The notes: a model not told the origin generated them from the sequence alone. A stretch of DNA of 64,000 bases from Microbacterium hydrocarbonoxydans (GCF_023715885.1 NZ_JAMBOY010000005.1:124001-188000), one strand, 5' to 3'. Positions 43,501-51,363 are shown, counted from the first letter of the stretch. Program-made: numbers and translations.

Positions 43501-44178
43501 CTACTGCAGCACGTCCGCGATCTCGTCGAAGCGGAGACGGCGGCCGGTGTAGAAGGGCACCTCCTCCTTCACGTAGAGACGCGCGTCGGTGTAACGCAGG
43601 TCGCGCATCATGTCGACGAGGTCCGTGACGTCGTCGGCCTCCATCGGCAGGATCCACTCATAGTCGCCGAGCGCGAACGCGGCGACCGTGTTCGCGATGA
43701 CCCCTGTGAACGCGGCACCCTTGCGGCCGTGGTCGGCGAGCATCGCGCGGCGCTCGCCCTCCGGCGCCAGGTACCACTCCGGCGTGCGCACGAACGGGTA
43801 CAGGCACAGCCAGTCCTTCGGCTCGACACCGCGCAGGAATCCCGGCACGTGAGAGCGGTTGAACTCGGCGTCGCGATGCACGCCCATGACGTTCCACACC
43901 GGCAGCAGCGAGCGGAGCAGCTCTGTCCGACGCAGACGACGCAGGGCCCGCTGCAGCTCCTCGGCGGTGTCGCCGTGCAGCCACACCATCAGGTCAGCGT
44001 CCGCCTTCAGCCCGGAGACGTCGTAGAAGCCGCGGACCGTGACTCCGGAGTCCTCGATGTACGACACGATCGTCTCGAGTTCGGTGGAGTCGGCCTCGGT
44101 CACCGGGGCGTCAGGGTTGCGTCGCCACACGGCCCACAGAGTGAAGCCGGACGGATTCTCTTGGTGCTCAACGGACAT
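43501..44178 (-). CDS. hemQ: coproheme decarboxylase HemQ (ChdC)
   Basis: Final enzyme of the coproporphyrin-dependent heme pathway of monoderm bacteria, turning coproheme into heme b with peroxide. 225 residues of the chlorite-dismutase fold. The actinobacterial catalytic-loop motif is LYPFVRTPEWY with Tyr127, and the proximal heme ligand is H150 in MLADHGRKG. The distal Arg of true chlorite dismutases is not apparent. ATG 44178 has CAGACT six bases upstream. It is the first gene of the hemQ-C-D-B operon. Confidence 0.94.
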   Translation of the reverse strand: MSVEHQENPSGFTLWAVWRRNPDAPVTEADSTELETIVSYIEDSGVTVRGFYDVSGLKADADLMVWLHGDTAEELQRALRRLRRTELLRSLLPVWNVMGVHRDAEFNRSHVPGFLRGVEPKDWLCLYPFVRTPEWYLAPEGERRAMLADHGRKGAAFTGVIANTVAAFALGDYEWILPMEADDVTDLVDMMRDLRYTDARLYVKEEVPFYTGRRLRFDEIADVLQ

Positions 44179-44184
44179 GGATCC

Positions 44185-44190
44185 AGTCTG
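44185..44190 (-). promoter_or_regulatory. putative -10 of leaderless promoter (CAGACT)
   Basis: CAGACT on the minus strand ends six bases before the hemQ ATG, giving the hemQ-C-D-B operon its own promoter separate from the upstream membrane module. Confidence 0.5.
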
Positions 44191-44250
44191 CCCTCTTTTG
44201 CGGAGTGGTGGCGAACGCGCGGGTCACGCCCGGCGGGCAGAGCGGGGGGG

Positions 44251-44556
44251 TCAGCGCGAGACAGTCCTGGCGATGACCCAGACGGCGCCACCCACGACCG
44301 CAGCCACGGCGACCGCGGCTGCCATTGCGGCCACCGGATTGCGGTCGGCGAACACGCGCGCCTTCGCCACGGCGCGCTTCGACGCCCTGTCGATGCGCCT
44401 GGGGAAGTTGCCCTTGACCTCGATCGCGGCGAGGGCGGCCTTGAGCTCCGCGCGCGCGGACTCACGTGCGTCGACGATCCCCGCGGGGACGGCGGTCTTC
44501 GGCAGCGTGTCCATGGTGGGCGCCGTCCGGCGCCGGGAGATCTCAGAGTCGGTCAT
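44251..44556 (-). CDS. DUF3618 membrane protein
   Basis: 101 residues. An N-terminal helical half with ARESARAELKAALAAIEVKGNFPRRID precedes a basic AKARVFADRNPV stretch and a C-terminal transmembrane helix (about 75-97). This is the DUF3618 layout. Its start overlaps the end of the holin-like gene by 14 bases. It is third of a three-gene module (YtxH-like, phage_holin-like, DUF3618) that recurs together in actinobacteria and probably acts at the membrane. No function is established. Confidence 0.82.
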   Translation of the reverse strand: MTDSEISRRRTAPTMDTLPKTAVPAGIVDARESARAELKAALAAIEVKGNFPRRIDRASKRAVAKARVFADRNPVAAMAAAVAVAAVVGGAVWVIARTVSR

Positions 44557-44950
44557 CGCCGGCTTCCTTCACGATTCGGATGTCGTCGCCGACCGCCTGC
44601 GCGGGGTTCTGGCGACGGAGCACCTTGCGGAACTTCAGGATGCCGAGCAGTGCGAAGAACAGCACGGCGAGGATCAGGATGCCGAGCACGGCGAGCGCCG
44701 ACAGCCACACCGGCCACCACGACGAGAGTCCGGCGATCGCGAAAGTGAGGATGACGGGAACCGCCCAGAACAGGAAGAACAGCGCGACGAGGAACCAGAC
44801 CGAGCCGACCCCAGCGTCCTTGGCCGTCTTCGAGATCCACACCTTCGCCGCGTCGATCTCGGCCTTGACGAGGTTGCCGATGAGCTCGGGCAGGTCGCCG
44901 ATCAGTGACAGCAGGCTGTCCTCGGCGCGATCGCGGTATCCGCGAGGCAC
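44543..44950 (-). CDS. phage-holin-superfamily-III-like membrane protein
   Basis: 135 residues. The helical N-terminus (SLLSLIGDLPELIGNLVKAEIDAAK) is followed by two transmembrane helices in a hairpin (about 50-75 and 82-105) and a charged tail. Despite the family name these chromosomal proteins are not lysis proteins. GTG 44950 is chosen because GGGAG stands five bases before it, and it begins one base after the YtxH-like stop, so the two are coupled. Middle gene of the module. Confidence 0.82.
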   Translation of the reverse strand: MPRGYRDRAEDSLLSLIGDLPELIGNLVKAEIDAAKVWISKTAKDAGVGSVWFLVALFFLFWAVPVILTFAIAGLSSWWPVWLSALAVLGILILAVLFFALLGILKFRKVLRRQNPAQAVGDDIRIVKEAGDDRL

Positions 44951-44951
44951 G

Positions 44952-45365
44952 TCAGCTCCCGGTCTTCGCAGACGTCGACGAAGATGCCGGCTTCTTGGCA
45001 GCGGGCTTCTGAGCGGGCTTCGACGCCTCACCCTTGGCCTCCTCCACCGCGTCCTCGGTGGCGTCGACGACGTCTTCCGCAGCCTTGCGGCCCGCCGCGA
45101 CGGCGGAGTCGAGGCGCTGGCCGGCGGTGCCGTTGCCGCTCGCCGACTTCACGACCTTCTGAACGCCGTTCCACACCGCACCGGGGATGGCTGCAGCCTT
45201 GTCGCCGACGAAGTCCTTGACCTTCTCGACCTGTTCCTGCACCGGCTCCTGGTTCCAGACCTTCAGCCACTGCGTCTTGATCTGCTCGTAGCGGTCGCGC
45301 CCCGCGCGTGTTCCGAGCACGTATCCCACGCCGAGTCCTACGACGAGTCCGATCTTCCCCTTCAT
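44952..45365 (-). CDS. YtxH-like protein
   Basis: 137 residues. A short N-terminal hydrophobic helix with glycine motif (MKGKIGLVVGLGVGYVLGTRAGRDRYEQIK) is followed by a long helical region and an Ala/Lys/Pro-rich tail (KPAQKPAAKKPAS). This is the YtxH/Gly-zipper type found in envelope-stress genes. ATG 45365 has GAGGAG upstream. First of the three-gene membrane module lying between hemY and hemQ. The 176-base gap before it contains an ATGCCG-TTTT-CGGCAT hairpin at 45453-45468. Confidence 0.82.
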   Translation of the reverse strand: MKGKIGLVVGLGVGYVLGTRAGRDRYEQIKTQWLKVWNQEPVQEQVEKVKDFVGDKAAAIPGAVWNGVQKVVKSASGNGTAGQRLDSAVAAGRKAAEDVVDATEDAVEEAKGEASKPAQKPAAKKPASSSTSAKTGS

Positions 45366-45452
45366 GGGGTCTCCTCACGTTGTTCCGGTGTGAACGCCCG
45401 AAGGCGAACCGGCGGCTCGGCGCCGCCTGACAGGTGACCAGCGTAACGCCGT

Positions 45453-45468
45453 ATGCCGTTTTCGGCAT
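45453..45468. terminator. short hairpin between hemY and the YtxH-like gene
   Basis: ATGCCG-TTTT-CGGCAT, a 6-bp perfect stem with a 4-base loop, lies 74 bases past the hemY stop. It could end the arsR-hemY transcript, but there is no T-tract, so the call is weak. Confidence 0.4.
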
Positions 45469-45541
45469 CTATAGCGGGGAGGGTTGACAGATCGCCTTCG
45501 AGCGGTCACGAAACGGCTTCGAGACTCCGCGACGACACGGC

Positions 45542-47050
45542 TCAGTCCCAGAGCAGCGCGCGGCGGAGGCGGTCGGCTTCGCCGGCGGCATCCGGCACGA
45601 CCTGCGCAAGACCCGTGCCCGCGAGCCAGGCGCCCACCGCGGCGAGGCCGGGCACGGCCTGCACTGCGGCGCGTGCGGCCTCTCGGCGTTCGCCGGAGCC
45701 GATGATCGAGGCGGGCTGCGACTGCACGAACCGGGACCGGTGCGCCGCCATGAGGTCATCGTCACGCAGCGGGACGCCGAGCAGCGCCGCCGCCTCGCGG
45801 AGCGCCAGCCGGGCGGCCCCGTCGTCATCGAGTGCGGTGGTCGCGGCAGGCTCACCCTGGGCGCCGAAAGACACCCGCACGACGTGGCGGTCTCCGGCGG
45901 CCTGACGCACCCACTCCCACTTCGCCGTCGAGTGCGTCAGCGCCTTCGCGGTATGACTGCCCGGCACCGTGAGCACCCCCGTGCCGCGAGGAGCGCCGGT
46001 GAGGGCCGACGGCCGGAGCAGCAGCGTCACGATCTCGATCTCGGGGGCGGTCGCCGTCTCGGTCGTCGCGAGTCCGGGCGCGGCGACGGCGAGCAGCTCG
46101 CGCGCCACCGACTCCGAGGTCGCGACGATGACGCCGTCGGCGGTGAGCTCGGCGAGATCGGCCTGCACAGCGGCATCCGCGTCGGTCCGCACCGCCCAGG
46201 CGTCGCCGTCACGCGCGACATCGGTGACCCGGATGCCCGTGTGCACGGCCCCACCCAGCTTCTCGATGTCGGCCACGAGCGCCTCGGACAGCACCGACAT
46301 GCCGCCGACGAGCCCCTCGACAGCCGCCCCGGGCGTCTGCGCCTTCGCAGCTCTCGCTGCACCTTCGTCGCGAAGCGCCTGCACGGCACCCGAGAGGGAG
46401 CCGACGCTCGTGAGGGCCGCGTTCAGCCCGGGCGCCGCGACGTCGACGTCGACATCGTCCGGCGACGCCGAGTACACACCGGTCGTGACGGGAGCGACGA
46501 GACGATCCCGCACCTTGACGCCCATGCGCGACGCGACCAGCTTGCCGAGACTGTGACTATGCCCGATCGTCAGCGGGGGGCGGACGCGGTCGAGATATGC
46601 GCGCCACACGCCCGACCACCCGATCACGCGACGCACGTCGTCCTGGAAGGGGTTGCTCGGGATGCCGAGGATGCCGCCGGCCGGAAGCGGCGCAGCGCCG
46701 ACTCCGGGGATTCCGGACACCCAGGCCCCTCCCGCCGCGGGCGTCACGATGCGCTCGGCCAGACCGAGCTCGGTCACCAGCGCCCGCACGTGCCCGCCAC
46801 GCGTGGCATAGCTCTCGGCACCCGCGTCCAGCACCACACCGTCGAGCTCCGCCCGGCGGATCGCGCCGCCGACCGCATCCGACGCCTCCAACAGCGTGAC
46901 GCGCATGCCGACCTTGACGCACTCGCGGGCCGCGATGAGTCCGCCGACGCCGCCGCCGATCACGACGACATGGCGGTGCGATGCGCGTTCGGCCAGTTCC
47001 GCGGGTTCGGGATGGGGTGTCTGATCCGAGGGGGCGGGCTCGTGGCTCAT
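45542..47050 (-). CDS. hemY: coproporphyrinogen III oxidase / protoporphyrinogen oxidase (HemY/CgoX type)
   Basis: FAD-dependent oxidase. With hemQ present, its substrate is most likely coproporphyrinogen III, giving coproporphyrin III. About 502 residues: the dinucleotide motif VVVIGGGVGG (28-37) is followed by ARECVKVGMRVTLLEA, and the C-terminal FAD contact is GAWLAGTGLAQVV. ATG 47050 has GGGAGG and GAAGG upstream. An alternative GTG at 47107 overlaps the ArsR stop (GTGA) and would add 19 Arg/Gly-rich residues, so coupling to arsR is possible. Also called hemG in some annotations. Confidence 0.93.
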   Translation of the reverse strand: MSHEPAPSDQTPHPEPAELAERASHRHVVVIGGGVGGLIAARECVKVGMRVTLLEASDAVGGAIRRAELDGVVLDAGAESYATRGGHVRALVTELGLAERIVTPAAGGAWVSGIPGVGAAPLPAGGILGIPSNPFQDDVRRVIGWSGVWRAYLDRVRPPLTIGHSHSLGKLVASRMGVKVRDRLVAPVTTGVYSASPDDVDVDVAAPGLNAALTSVGSLSGAVQALRDEGAARAAKAQTPGAAVEGLVGGMSVLSEALVADIEKLGGAVHTGIRVTDVARDGDAWAVRTDADAAVQADLAELTADGVIVATSESVARELLAVAAPGLATTETATAPEIEIVTLLLRPSALTGAPRGTGVLTVPGSHTAKALTHSTAKWEWVRQAAGDRHVVRVSFGAQGEPAATTALDDDGAARLALREAAALLGVPLRDDDLMAAHRSRFVQSQPASIIGSGERREAARAAVQAVPGLAAVGAWLAGTGLAQVVPDAAGEADRLRRALLWD

Positions 47051-47103
47051 GCCTTCAATCCTCCCACCGCCGCCTGAGCGACCCGTCCGCGAGGGCCGTG
47101 GAT

Positions 47104-47442
47104 TCACGCCTCGGCCGGTGCGACCTCACCCCGCCCTGATCCGCGCTTGCGGATCTCGCGCAGCACGATCTGCTCCGGGCACACGGTCGAGAGGAAGTCG
47201 CCGACCGACAGTGCGAGCCGTTCGCCGACCAGCGAGTAGAGGATGCGGTTCGCGTCGCGCCGTTCGGTGACGAGGCCCGCCTGACGCAGCACCGAGAGGT
47301 GCCGCGAGATGGTGGGACCGCTGGCCGAGAATCGCGAGGCGATCTCGCCGGCCGCGAGCTCGCCTTCCTTCAGATCCTGCAGGATCTGTCGGCGCGTCGG
47401 GTGTGCCAGCGCGGCGAAGATGTCGGACGCGCTATCTGTCAT
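47104..47442 (-). CDS. ArsR/SmtB-family HTH regulator
   Basis: 112 residues, winged helix: ALAHPTRRQILQDL (helix 1), GEIASRFSASGPTISRHLSVLRQAGLV (recognition) and NRILYSLVGE (wing). There is only one cysteine and no CxC metal box, so it is more like SdpR/non-metal ArsR proteins. TATATT six bases before ATG 47442 gives a leaderless promoter, and the operator-like TAGCA-N4-TGCTA overlaps it, suggesting autorepression and control of the divergent 47509 gene. hemY lies directly downstream and could be co-transcribed. Confidence 0.9.
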   Translation of the reverse strand: MTDSASDIFAALAHPTRRQILQDLKEGELAAGEIASRFSASGPTISRHLSVLRQAGLVTERRDANRILYSLVGERLALSVGDFLSTVCPEQIVLREIRKRGSGRGEVAPAEA

Positions 47443-47448
47443 GGTTGC

Positions 47449-47454
47449 AATATA
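47449..47454 (-). promoter_or_regulatory. putative -10 of leaderless promoter (TATATT)
   Basis: TATATT on the minus strand ends six bases before the ArsR ATG. It overlaps the inverted repeat at 47453-47466. Confidence 0.6.
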
Positions 47455-47466
47455 GCACTCCTGCTA
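47453..47466. promoter_or_regulatory. inverted repeat TAGCA-N4-TGCTA, candidate ArsR operator
   Basis: TAGCACTCCTGCTA is a perfect 5+5 palindrome with partly symmetric AT-rich flanks. It lies between the divergent arsR and the NAD(P)-binding gene and overlaps the arsR -10. Confidence 0.55.
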
Positions 47467-47508
47467 GATAGTGTTTAGCCCAAGAGCTAATGAGCGAAGG
47501 AGTGCATC

Positions 47509-48417
47509 ATGCGAGTCGCCATCACAGGAGGCACCGGATTCGTCGGACGCCACCTCGCCGAGCGCCTGCCGGACGCGGTCGTCGTGTCTCGTCGCACCGG
47601 AGTCGAGATCGACGACGTCGATGCTCTCGCGGCGGCGTTCGCAGGGTGCGAGGTCGTCGCCCACTGCGCCGGGATCAACCGGGAGATCGGCGATCAGACG
47701 TTCCGTCGCGTGCACGTCGACGGCACCCGCGCGGTGGTCGAAGGCGCTCGACGGGCGGGCGTGCGCCGCATCGTGATGGTGAGCTTCCTCCGGGCCCGCC
47801 CGGACTGCGGCTCCGGGTACCACGAGACGAAATGGGAGGCGGAGGAGATCATCCGCGGATCCGGCATCCCGCACACGATCCTCAAGTTCGGGATGATCTA
47901 CGGCCCCGGTGATCACATGGTCGATCACGTCACGCGAGCCGTGCGGAGCCTGCCGATGTTCTGGACAGTCGGATTCCGGGAGCGCACGGCTCGTCCCGTG
48001 CCGCTCGACGACGCCGTCGATGTGCTCACGGCCGCCATCGAGGGCCGCATCGCGGAGCCGACCGTCGCCGTGATGGGCGCCGACGAGGTGACGCTCGGCG
48101 AAGCCATCCGTCGTATCGCCCGCGTCGCGGGACGACGACCGGCGTACGTACCCGTCCCGCCGTGGATGATCCGGATCCTCGCGCAGCTCGTCGAATGGGT
48201 CATGGTCGTGCCGCTCGTCGCCAAGGCGCAGGCGCGGATGCTGACAGAGGGCGTGAGCGAGGCGGCACCGCCCGCGCCCGAGCTGCCCCCCGACATCCGC
48301 CCCTCCCGCTCCTTCACCGACGAGCGGATCCGCGCGGCCATGCCCGACGGGCGCTTCACGCTCGACGACCTGCGGATCGTCCGCCGGCTGCGCGGCTCTG
48401 CTCGAGCGACGAGCTAG
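47509..48417 (+). CDS. NAD(P)-binding epimerase/NmrA-like protein
   Basis: 302 residues. The Rossmann motif is GGTGFVGRHL (7-16). Positions GYHETKWEAE carry the YxxxK-like pair in the atypical, NDUFA9-like/extended SDR class. The C-terminal half has a possible membrane-associating segment (WMIRILAQLVEWVMVVPLV). GAAGGAG sits well before ATG 47509. It is divergent from arsR, and the shared palindrome suggests repression by it. The substrate and any link to heme synthesis are unknown. Confidence 0.88.
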   Translation: MRVAITGGTGFVGRHLAERLPDAVVVSRRTGVEIDDVDALAAAFAGCEVVAHCAGINREIGDQTFRRVHVDGTRAVVEGARRAGVRRIVMVSFLRARPDCGSGYHETKWEAEEIIRGSGIPHTILKFGMIYGPGDHMVDHVTRAVRSLPMFWTVGFRERTARPVPLDDAVDVLTAAIEGRIAEPTVAVMGADEVTLGEAIRRIARVAGRRPAYVPVPPWMIRILAQLVEWVMVVPLVAKAQARMLTEGVSEAAPPAPELPPDIRPSRSFTDERIRAAMPDGRFTLDDLRIVRRLRGSARATS

Positions 48418-48425
48418 CGTCGCGA

Positions 48426-49448
48426 TCAGAGCGAGTGGGCGAGCTCCACGATGCGGGTGAGCTGGTCGGGATCGGTCTCCGGCGGCACCCCGTGTCCGAG
48501 GTTCAGGATGTGGCCGCGCGCAGCGCGACCGCGCTCGACCACGTCGCGGACGTGCGCCTCGAGCACCGGCCACGGCGCCGACAGGAGAGCAGGATCGATG
48601 TTGCCCTGCAGCGAGGTGTCGGACCCGACCAGTGCGGCCGCCTCGTCCAACGGCATCCGCCAGTCGACGCCCACCCCGTCGGCGATGCCGCCGAGGCGCA
48701 TGTCAGCGAGGAACGGACCGGTGCCGACGCCGAAATGGATGGTCGGGATGCCGATGCCATCCAGCGCGGTGCGTGAGTGCGGGGCCACGAAGGCGAGGTA
48801 GTCGGCGCGGCTCAACGAACCGGCCCAGGAGTCGAAGAGCTGGACGACGGAGGCCCCGGCGTCGCGCTGGACTTCGAGGAACCGGCGGGAGACGCGGGCC
48901 AGCCAGCCCGCGAGGCGGTTCCAGGCATCGGGATCGGCGTGCATCATCGCCCTGGCTCGCAGGTGCTCCTTCGACGGTCCGCCCTCGACGAGGTAGGCGG
49001 CGAGGGTGAAGGGTGCTCCGGCGAAGCCGATCAGGGGCGTCTCGCCCAGTTCGGAGGTGACGATGCGGACCGCCTCGGCGACGGCGTCGCCGTCGAGTGA
49101 CGCCGGGTCGATCGCGGTGATGCGGTCGACGTCAGCCGCGGTTCGGATGGGGTTCGCGAAGACCGGGCCACGACCGGGCTCGATCTCGACGTCGACACCG
49201 GCGAGGCGCAGCGGGATCACGATGTCGCTGAAGAACACAGCCGCGTCGACGCCGTGTCGACGCACCGGCTGGAGCGTGATCTCGGCGGCGAGGTCGGGCG
49301 TGAGGCAGGCGTCGAGCATCCTCGTCCCCACCCGGAGTTCGCGGTACTCGGGGAGCGACCGACCCGCCTGCCGCATGAACCAGACGGGGGTGCGATCGGG
49401 GCGGGGACCGGTGAGGGCGCGCACCAGGGGGGCGTCGGAGAGGGCCAT
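48426..49448 (-). CDS. hemE: uroporphyrinogen decarboxylase
   Basis: Removes four carboxyls from uroporphyrinogen III to give coproporphyrinogen III. 340 residues, TIM barrel. The N-terminal signature PVWFMRQAGRSLPEYR holds the substrate-binding Arg residues. PLIGFAGAPFTLAAYLVEG and NLGHGVPPETDPDQL are the other conserved blocks, and FFSDIVIPL holds the active-site Asp. It diverges from hemA with 62 bases between the starts, and ends eight bases from the convergent NAD(P)-binding gene. Confidence 0.97.
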   Translation of the reverse strand: MALSDAPLVRALTGPRPDRTPVWFMRQAGRSLPEYRELRVGTRMLDACLTPDLAAEITLQPVRRHGVDAAVFFSDIVIPLRLAGVDVEIEPGRGPVFANPIRTAADVDRITAIDPASLDGDAVAEAVRIVTSELGETPLIGFAGAPFTLAAYLVEGGPSKEHLRARAMMHADPDAWNRLAGWLARVSRRFLEVQRDAGASVVQLFDSWAGSLSRADYLAFVAPHSRTALDGIGIPTIHFGVGTGPFLADMRLGGIADGVGVDWRMPLDEAAALVGSDTSLQGNIDPALLSAPWPVLEAHVRDVVERGRAARGHILNLGHGVPPETDPDQLTRIVELAHSL

Positions 49449-49498
49449 GCATCCATCCTCCCATCCCCTGCGACGGCCGACCTGTGCGCGGGGAGGGG

Positions 49499-49504
49499 TA
49501 GACT
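49499..49504 (+). promoter_or_regulatory. putative -10 of leaderless hemA promoter (TAGACT)
   Basis: TAGACT ends six bases before GTG 49511. The nearest SD-like GGGGAGGGG lies too far upstream to serve this GTG, so hemA is probably leaderless. Confidence 0.6.
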
Positions 49505-49510
49505 GATGAG

Positions 49511-50818
49511 GTGCTGCTGTGTGTCACGGCGAGTCACAAGACCGCCTCCTTCGAACTGCTCGAACGCTTGAGCCGCACCCCCGACGACGTCGCCTCCACC
49601 GTGGTGGACACTGCGTCGTGCGTGCAGGGTGCGGTCGTCCTCGCGACGTGCAACCGGTTCGAGGCGTACGTGGAGATGGACGAGCCCGTCACGGCGGCCG
49701 GCGCCATCGGCGTCGAGGCCGTGCTCGAAGCGGTCGAGTCGGCCACCGGCATCAGCACCTCCGAACTCGACGGCGCCTACGAGGTGCACTCGGGACGCCG
49801 CGTCGCCGAGCACCTCTTCTCCGTCGCCTCCGGGCTCGAATCGGTCGTGTCCGGCGAGGGCGAGATCGCCGGCCAGGTCCGCCGGGCTCTCAAGGCCGCC
49901 CGCAAGGAGGGGACCACCTCCCCCGAGCTGGAGCGCCTCTTCCAGCGAGCGAGCCAGGCCCAGCGCAAGGTCAAGAACGTCACAGCGCTCGGCCGCGCCG
50001 GCCGATCGCTCGTGCGTCTGGCTCTCGAGCTCGCCGACAGTCGTATCGCCGACTGGTCGGCCGAGCGCGTGCTGCTCGTCGGAACCGGCGCCTACGCCGC
50101 CGTCACCCTCGCCACGCTTCGCGAGCGCGGCGCCGTCGACATCTCCGTCTACTCGCCCTCCGGCCGTGCGGAGAAGTTCGCCGCAAAGCACGGCATCCGG
50201 CCCGTCGCTGCGGCCGACTACGCACGCACCGCTGCGCACTCGAGCCTGCTCATCACCTGCACCACGGCGACCGAGCCCGTGCTGACGCCCGCGCACCTGC
50301 AGGCGCCGGCAGGTATGGCCGCAGCCGGTTGCCCGGTCGGCTCGCACAGCCAGTTGGTCATCGACCTCGGCATGCCGCGGAATGTCGACCCCGCCGTCGC
50401 CTCGCTCGAGGGCGTGGCACTGCTCGACCTCGAGACCATCAGCCTGCACGCGCCTCTGGAGGAACTGCAGGCGACGGATGCCGCGCGCACCGTCGTCCGC
50501 GAAGCCGCCGACACGTTCCACGTCGTCGGCAGTCGGCAGAGCGTGACGCCGTCGGTCATCGCCCTGCGGTCGCACATCTTCGCTCTGCTCGACTCCGAGA
50601 TCGAACGCGCCCGCGCCCGCGGAGACGAAGACGGCAAAGTCGAGCAGGCGCTCCGCCACCTCACCGGAGTGCTGCTGCACACGCCGACCGCTCGGGCGCA
50701 CGAACTCGCCGCGTCGGGCCGCGCGGACGACTTCGCGGTCGCTCTCGAAACGCTGTACGGCATCGAGCCGGTGCAGCCCGCGCAATCGGCGTTCGACGAC
50801 GACGCGGCAACCGCCTGA
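49511..50818 (+). CDS. hemA: glutamyl-tRNA reductase
   Basis: First committed enzyme of tetrapyrrole synthesis by the C5 route, reducing glutamyl-tRNA to glutamate-1-semialdehyde. 435 residues: the catalytic C47 in VLATCNRFEAY, substrate motif SGLESVVSGEGEIAGQVRRA, NADPH motif VLLVGTGAYAA and a C-terminal dimerisation helix. GTG 49511 fits the family N-terminus (LLCVTASHKTASFELLE). It is monocistronic, divergent from hemE and followed by a hairpin. Confidence 0.97.
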   Translation: MLLCVTASHKTASFELLERLSRTPDDVASTVVDTASCVQGAVVLATCNRFEAYVEMDEPVTAAGAIGVEAVLEAVESATGISTSELDGAYEVHSGRRVAEHLFSVASGLESVVSGEGEIAGQVRRALKAARKEGTTSPELERLFQRASQAQRKVKNVTALGRAGRSLVRLALELADSRIADWSAERVLLVGTGAYAAVTLATLRERGAVDISVYSPSGRAEKFAAKHGIRPVAAADYARTAAHSSLLITCTTATEPVLTPAHLQAPAGMAAAGCPVGSHSQLVIDLGMPRNVDPAVASLEGVALLDLETISLHAPLEELQATDAARTVVREAADTFHVVGSRQSVTPSVIALRSHIFALLDSEIERARARGDEDGKVEQALRHLTGVLLHTPTARAHELAASGRADDFAVALETLYGIEPVQPAQSAFDDDAATA

Positions 50819-50832
50819 CCGCTTCTGCACAG

Positions 50833-50850
50833 AGTCCGCTTTCGCGGATT
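50833..50850 (+). terminator. hairpin after hemA
   Basis: AGTCCGC-TTTC-GCGGATT gives a 7-bp stem with one G-T pair, 15 bases past the hemA stop. A second, GC-only palindrome CGGCGCG-CTCG-CGCGCCG follows at 50860-50877. Together they probably end the hemA transcript. Confidence 0.55.
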
Positions 50851-50943
50851 CTCCACAGCCGGCGCGCTCGCGCGCCGTTCGAGGTCTCGCGCCATCCGGA
50901 TGCTTCATATCGTCGCACCCATGACAAGCGCGGCCGATCCGCG

Positions 50944-50949
50944 CAGACT
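50944..50949 (+). promoter_or_regulatory. putative -10 of leaderless promoter (CAGACT)
   Basis: CAGACT ends six bases before ATG 50956. Confidence 0.45.
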
Positions 50950-50955
50950 GGGAGG

Positions 50956-51318
50956 ATGCTCGTGTCGCCGGACCTGATCGGGATCATCGTCTCCCTCGCC
51001 GCTTTCTGCGCGACCGTGCTCGGCAGCGTCCGCATCATGCTCGCGCGGCAGACAGCCGCTCTCGAAGATCGCTTCAACCGCATCGACGGACGGTTCGAGA
51101 AGGTCGACGGCTGGTTCGAGAAGATCGACGCGCGGTTCGAGAAGATCGACGCGCGGTTCGAGAAGGTCGACGAGCGGTTCGAGAAGATCGACGCGCGGTT
51201 CCTGCATCTCGAGGAGAAGTTCGACGACAGGTTCGTGCGCATCGAGGAGGAACTCTCCCAGGTGAAGGTGGCGATCGCTCGTCTCGAAGGCCCCCTTCCC
51301 CGACTGCAGAGACTCTGA
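50956..51318 (+). CDS. small membrane-anchored heptad-repeat coiled-coil protein
   Basis: 120 residues. One N-terminal transmembrane helix (about 6-28) is followed by consecutive seven-residue units of the form (R/W)FEK(I/V)D(A/E/G), ending in LEEKFDDRFVRIEEELSQVK, which predicts a long parallel coiled coil on the cytosolic side. DNA units are 21 bases and nearly identical. ATG 50956 has CAGACT six bases upstream; GTG 50962 would instead have GGGAGG at ideal SD distance, so either may be used. Unrecognised function; the N-terminus resembles the partial gene at 63890. Confidence 0.75.
   Translation: MLVSPDLIGIIVSLAAFCATVLGSVRIMLARQTAALEDRFNRIDGRFEKVDGWFEKIDARFEKIDARFEKVDERFEKIDARFLHLEEKFDDRFVRIEEELSQVKVAIARLEGPLPRLQRL
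51085..51204 (+). repeat. 21-bp tandem repeats encoding RFEKIDA heptads
   Basis: About five to six 21-base units related to CGGTTCGAGAAGATCGACG, two of them identical. They encode the coiled-coil heptads of the protein at 50956. Boundaries are approximate. Confidence 0.85.
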
Positions 51319-51351
51319 CCGGGCTACTCGGCGAGCTTCGGATCGCCCTGC

Positions 51352-51357
51352 CACACT
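51352..51357 (+). promoter_or_regulatory. putative -10 of leaderless promoter (CACACT)
   Basis: CACACT ends six bases before ATG 51364. It is a weaker match (CANNNT). Confidence 0.4.
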
Positions 51358-51363
51358 GGAACC

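Noticed and set aside
44251..45365. Holin-like gene considered as a prophage remnant
   Set aside because: No integrase, capsid, lysin or attachment sites are nearby; this family is a normal chromosomal membrane-protein module in actinobacteria.
45484..45489. Perfect TTGACA -35 element on the plus strand
   Set aside because: No -10-like hexamer lies 16-19 bases downstream and no plus-strand gene follows.
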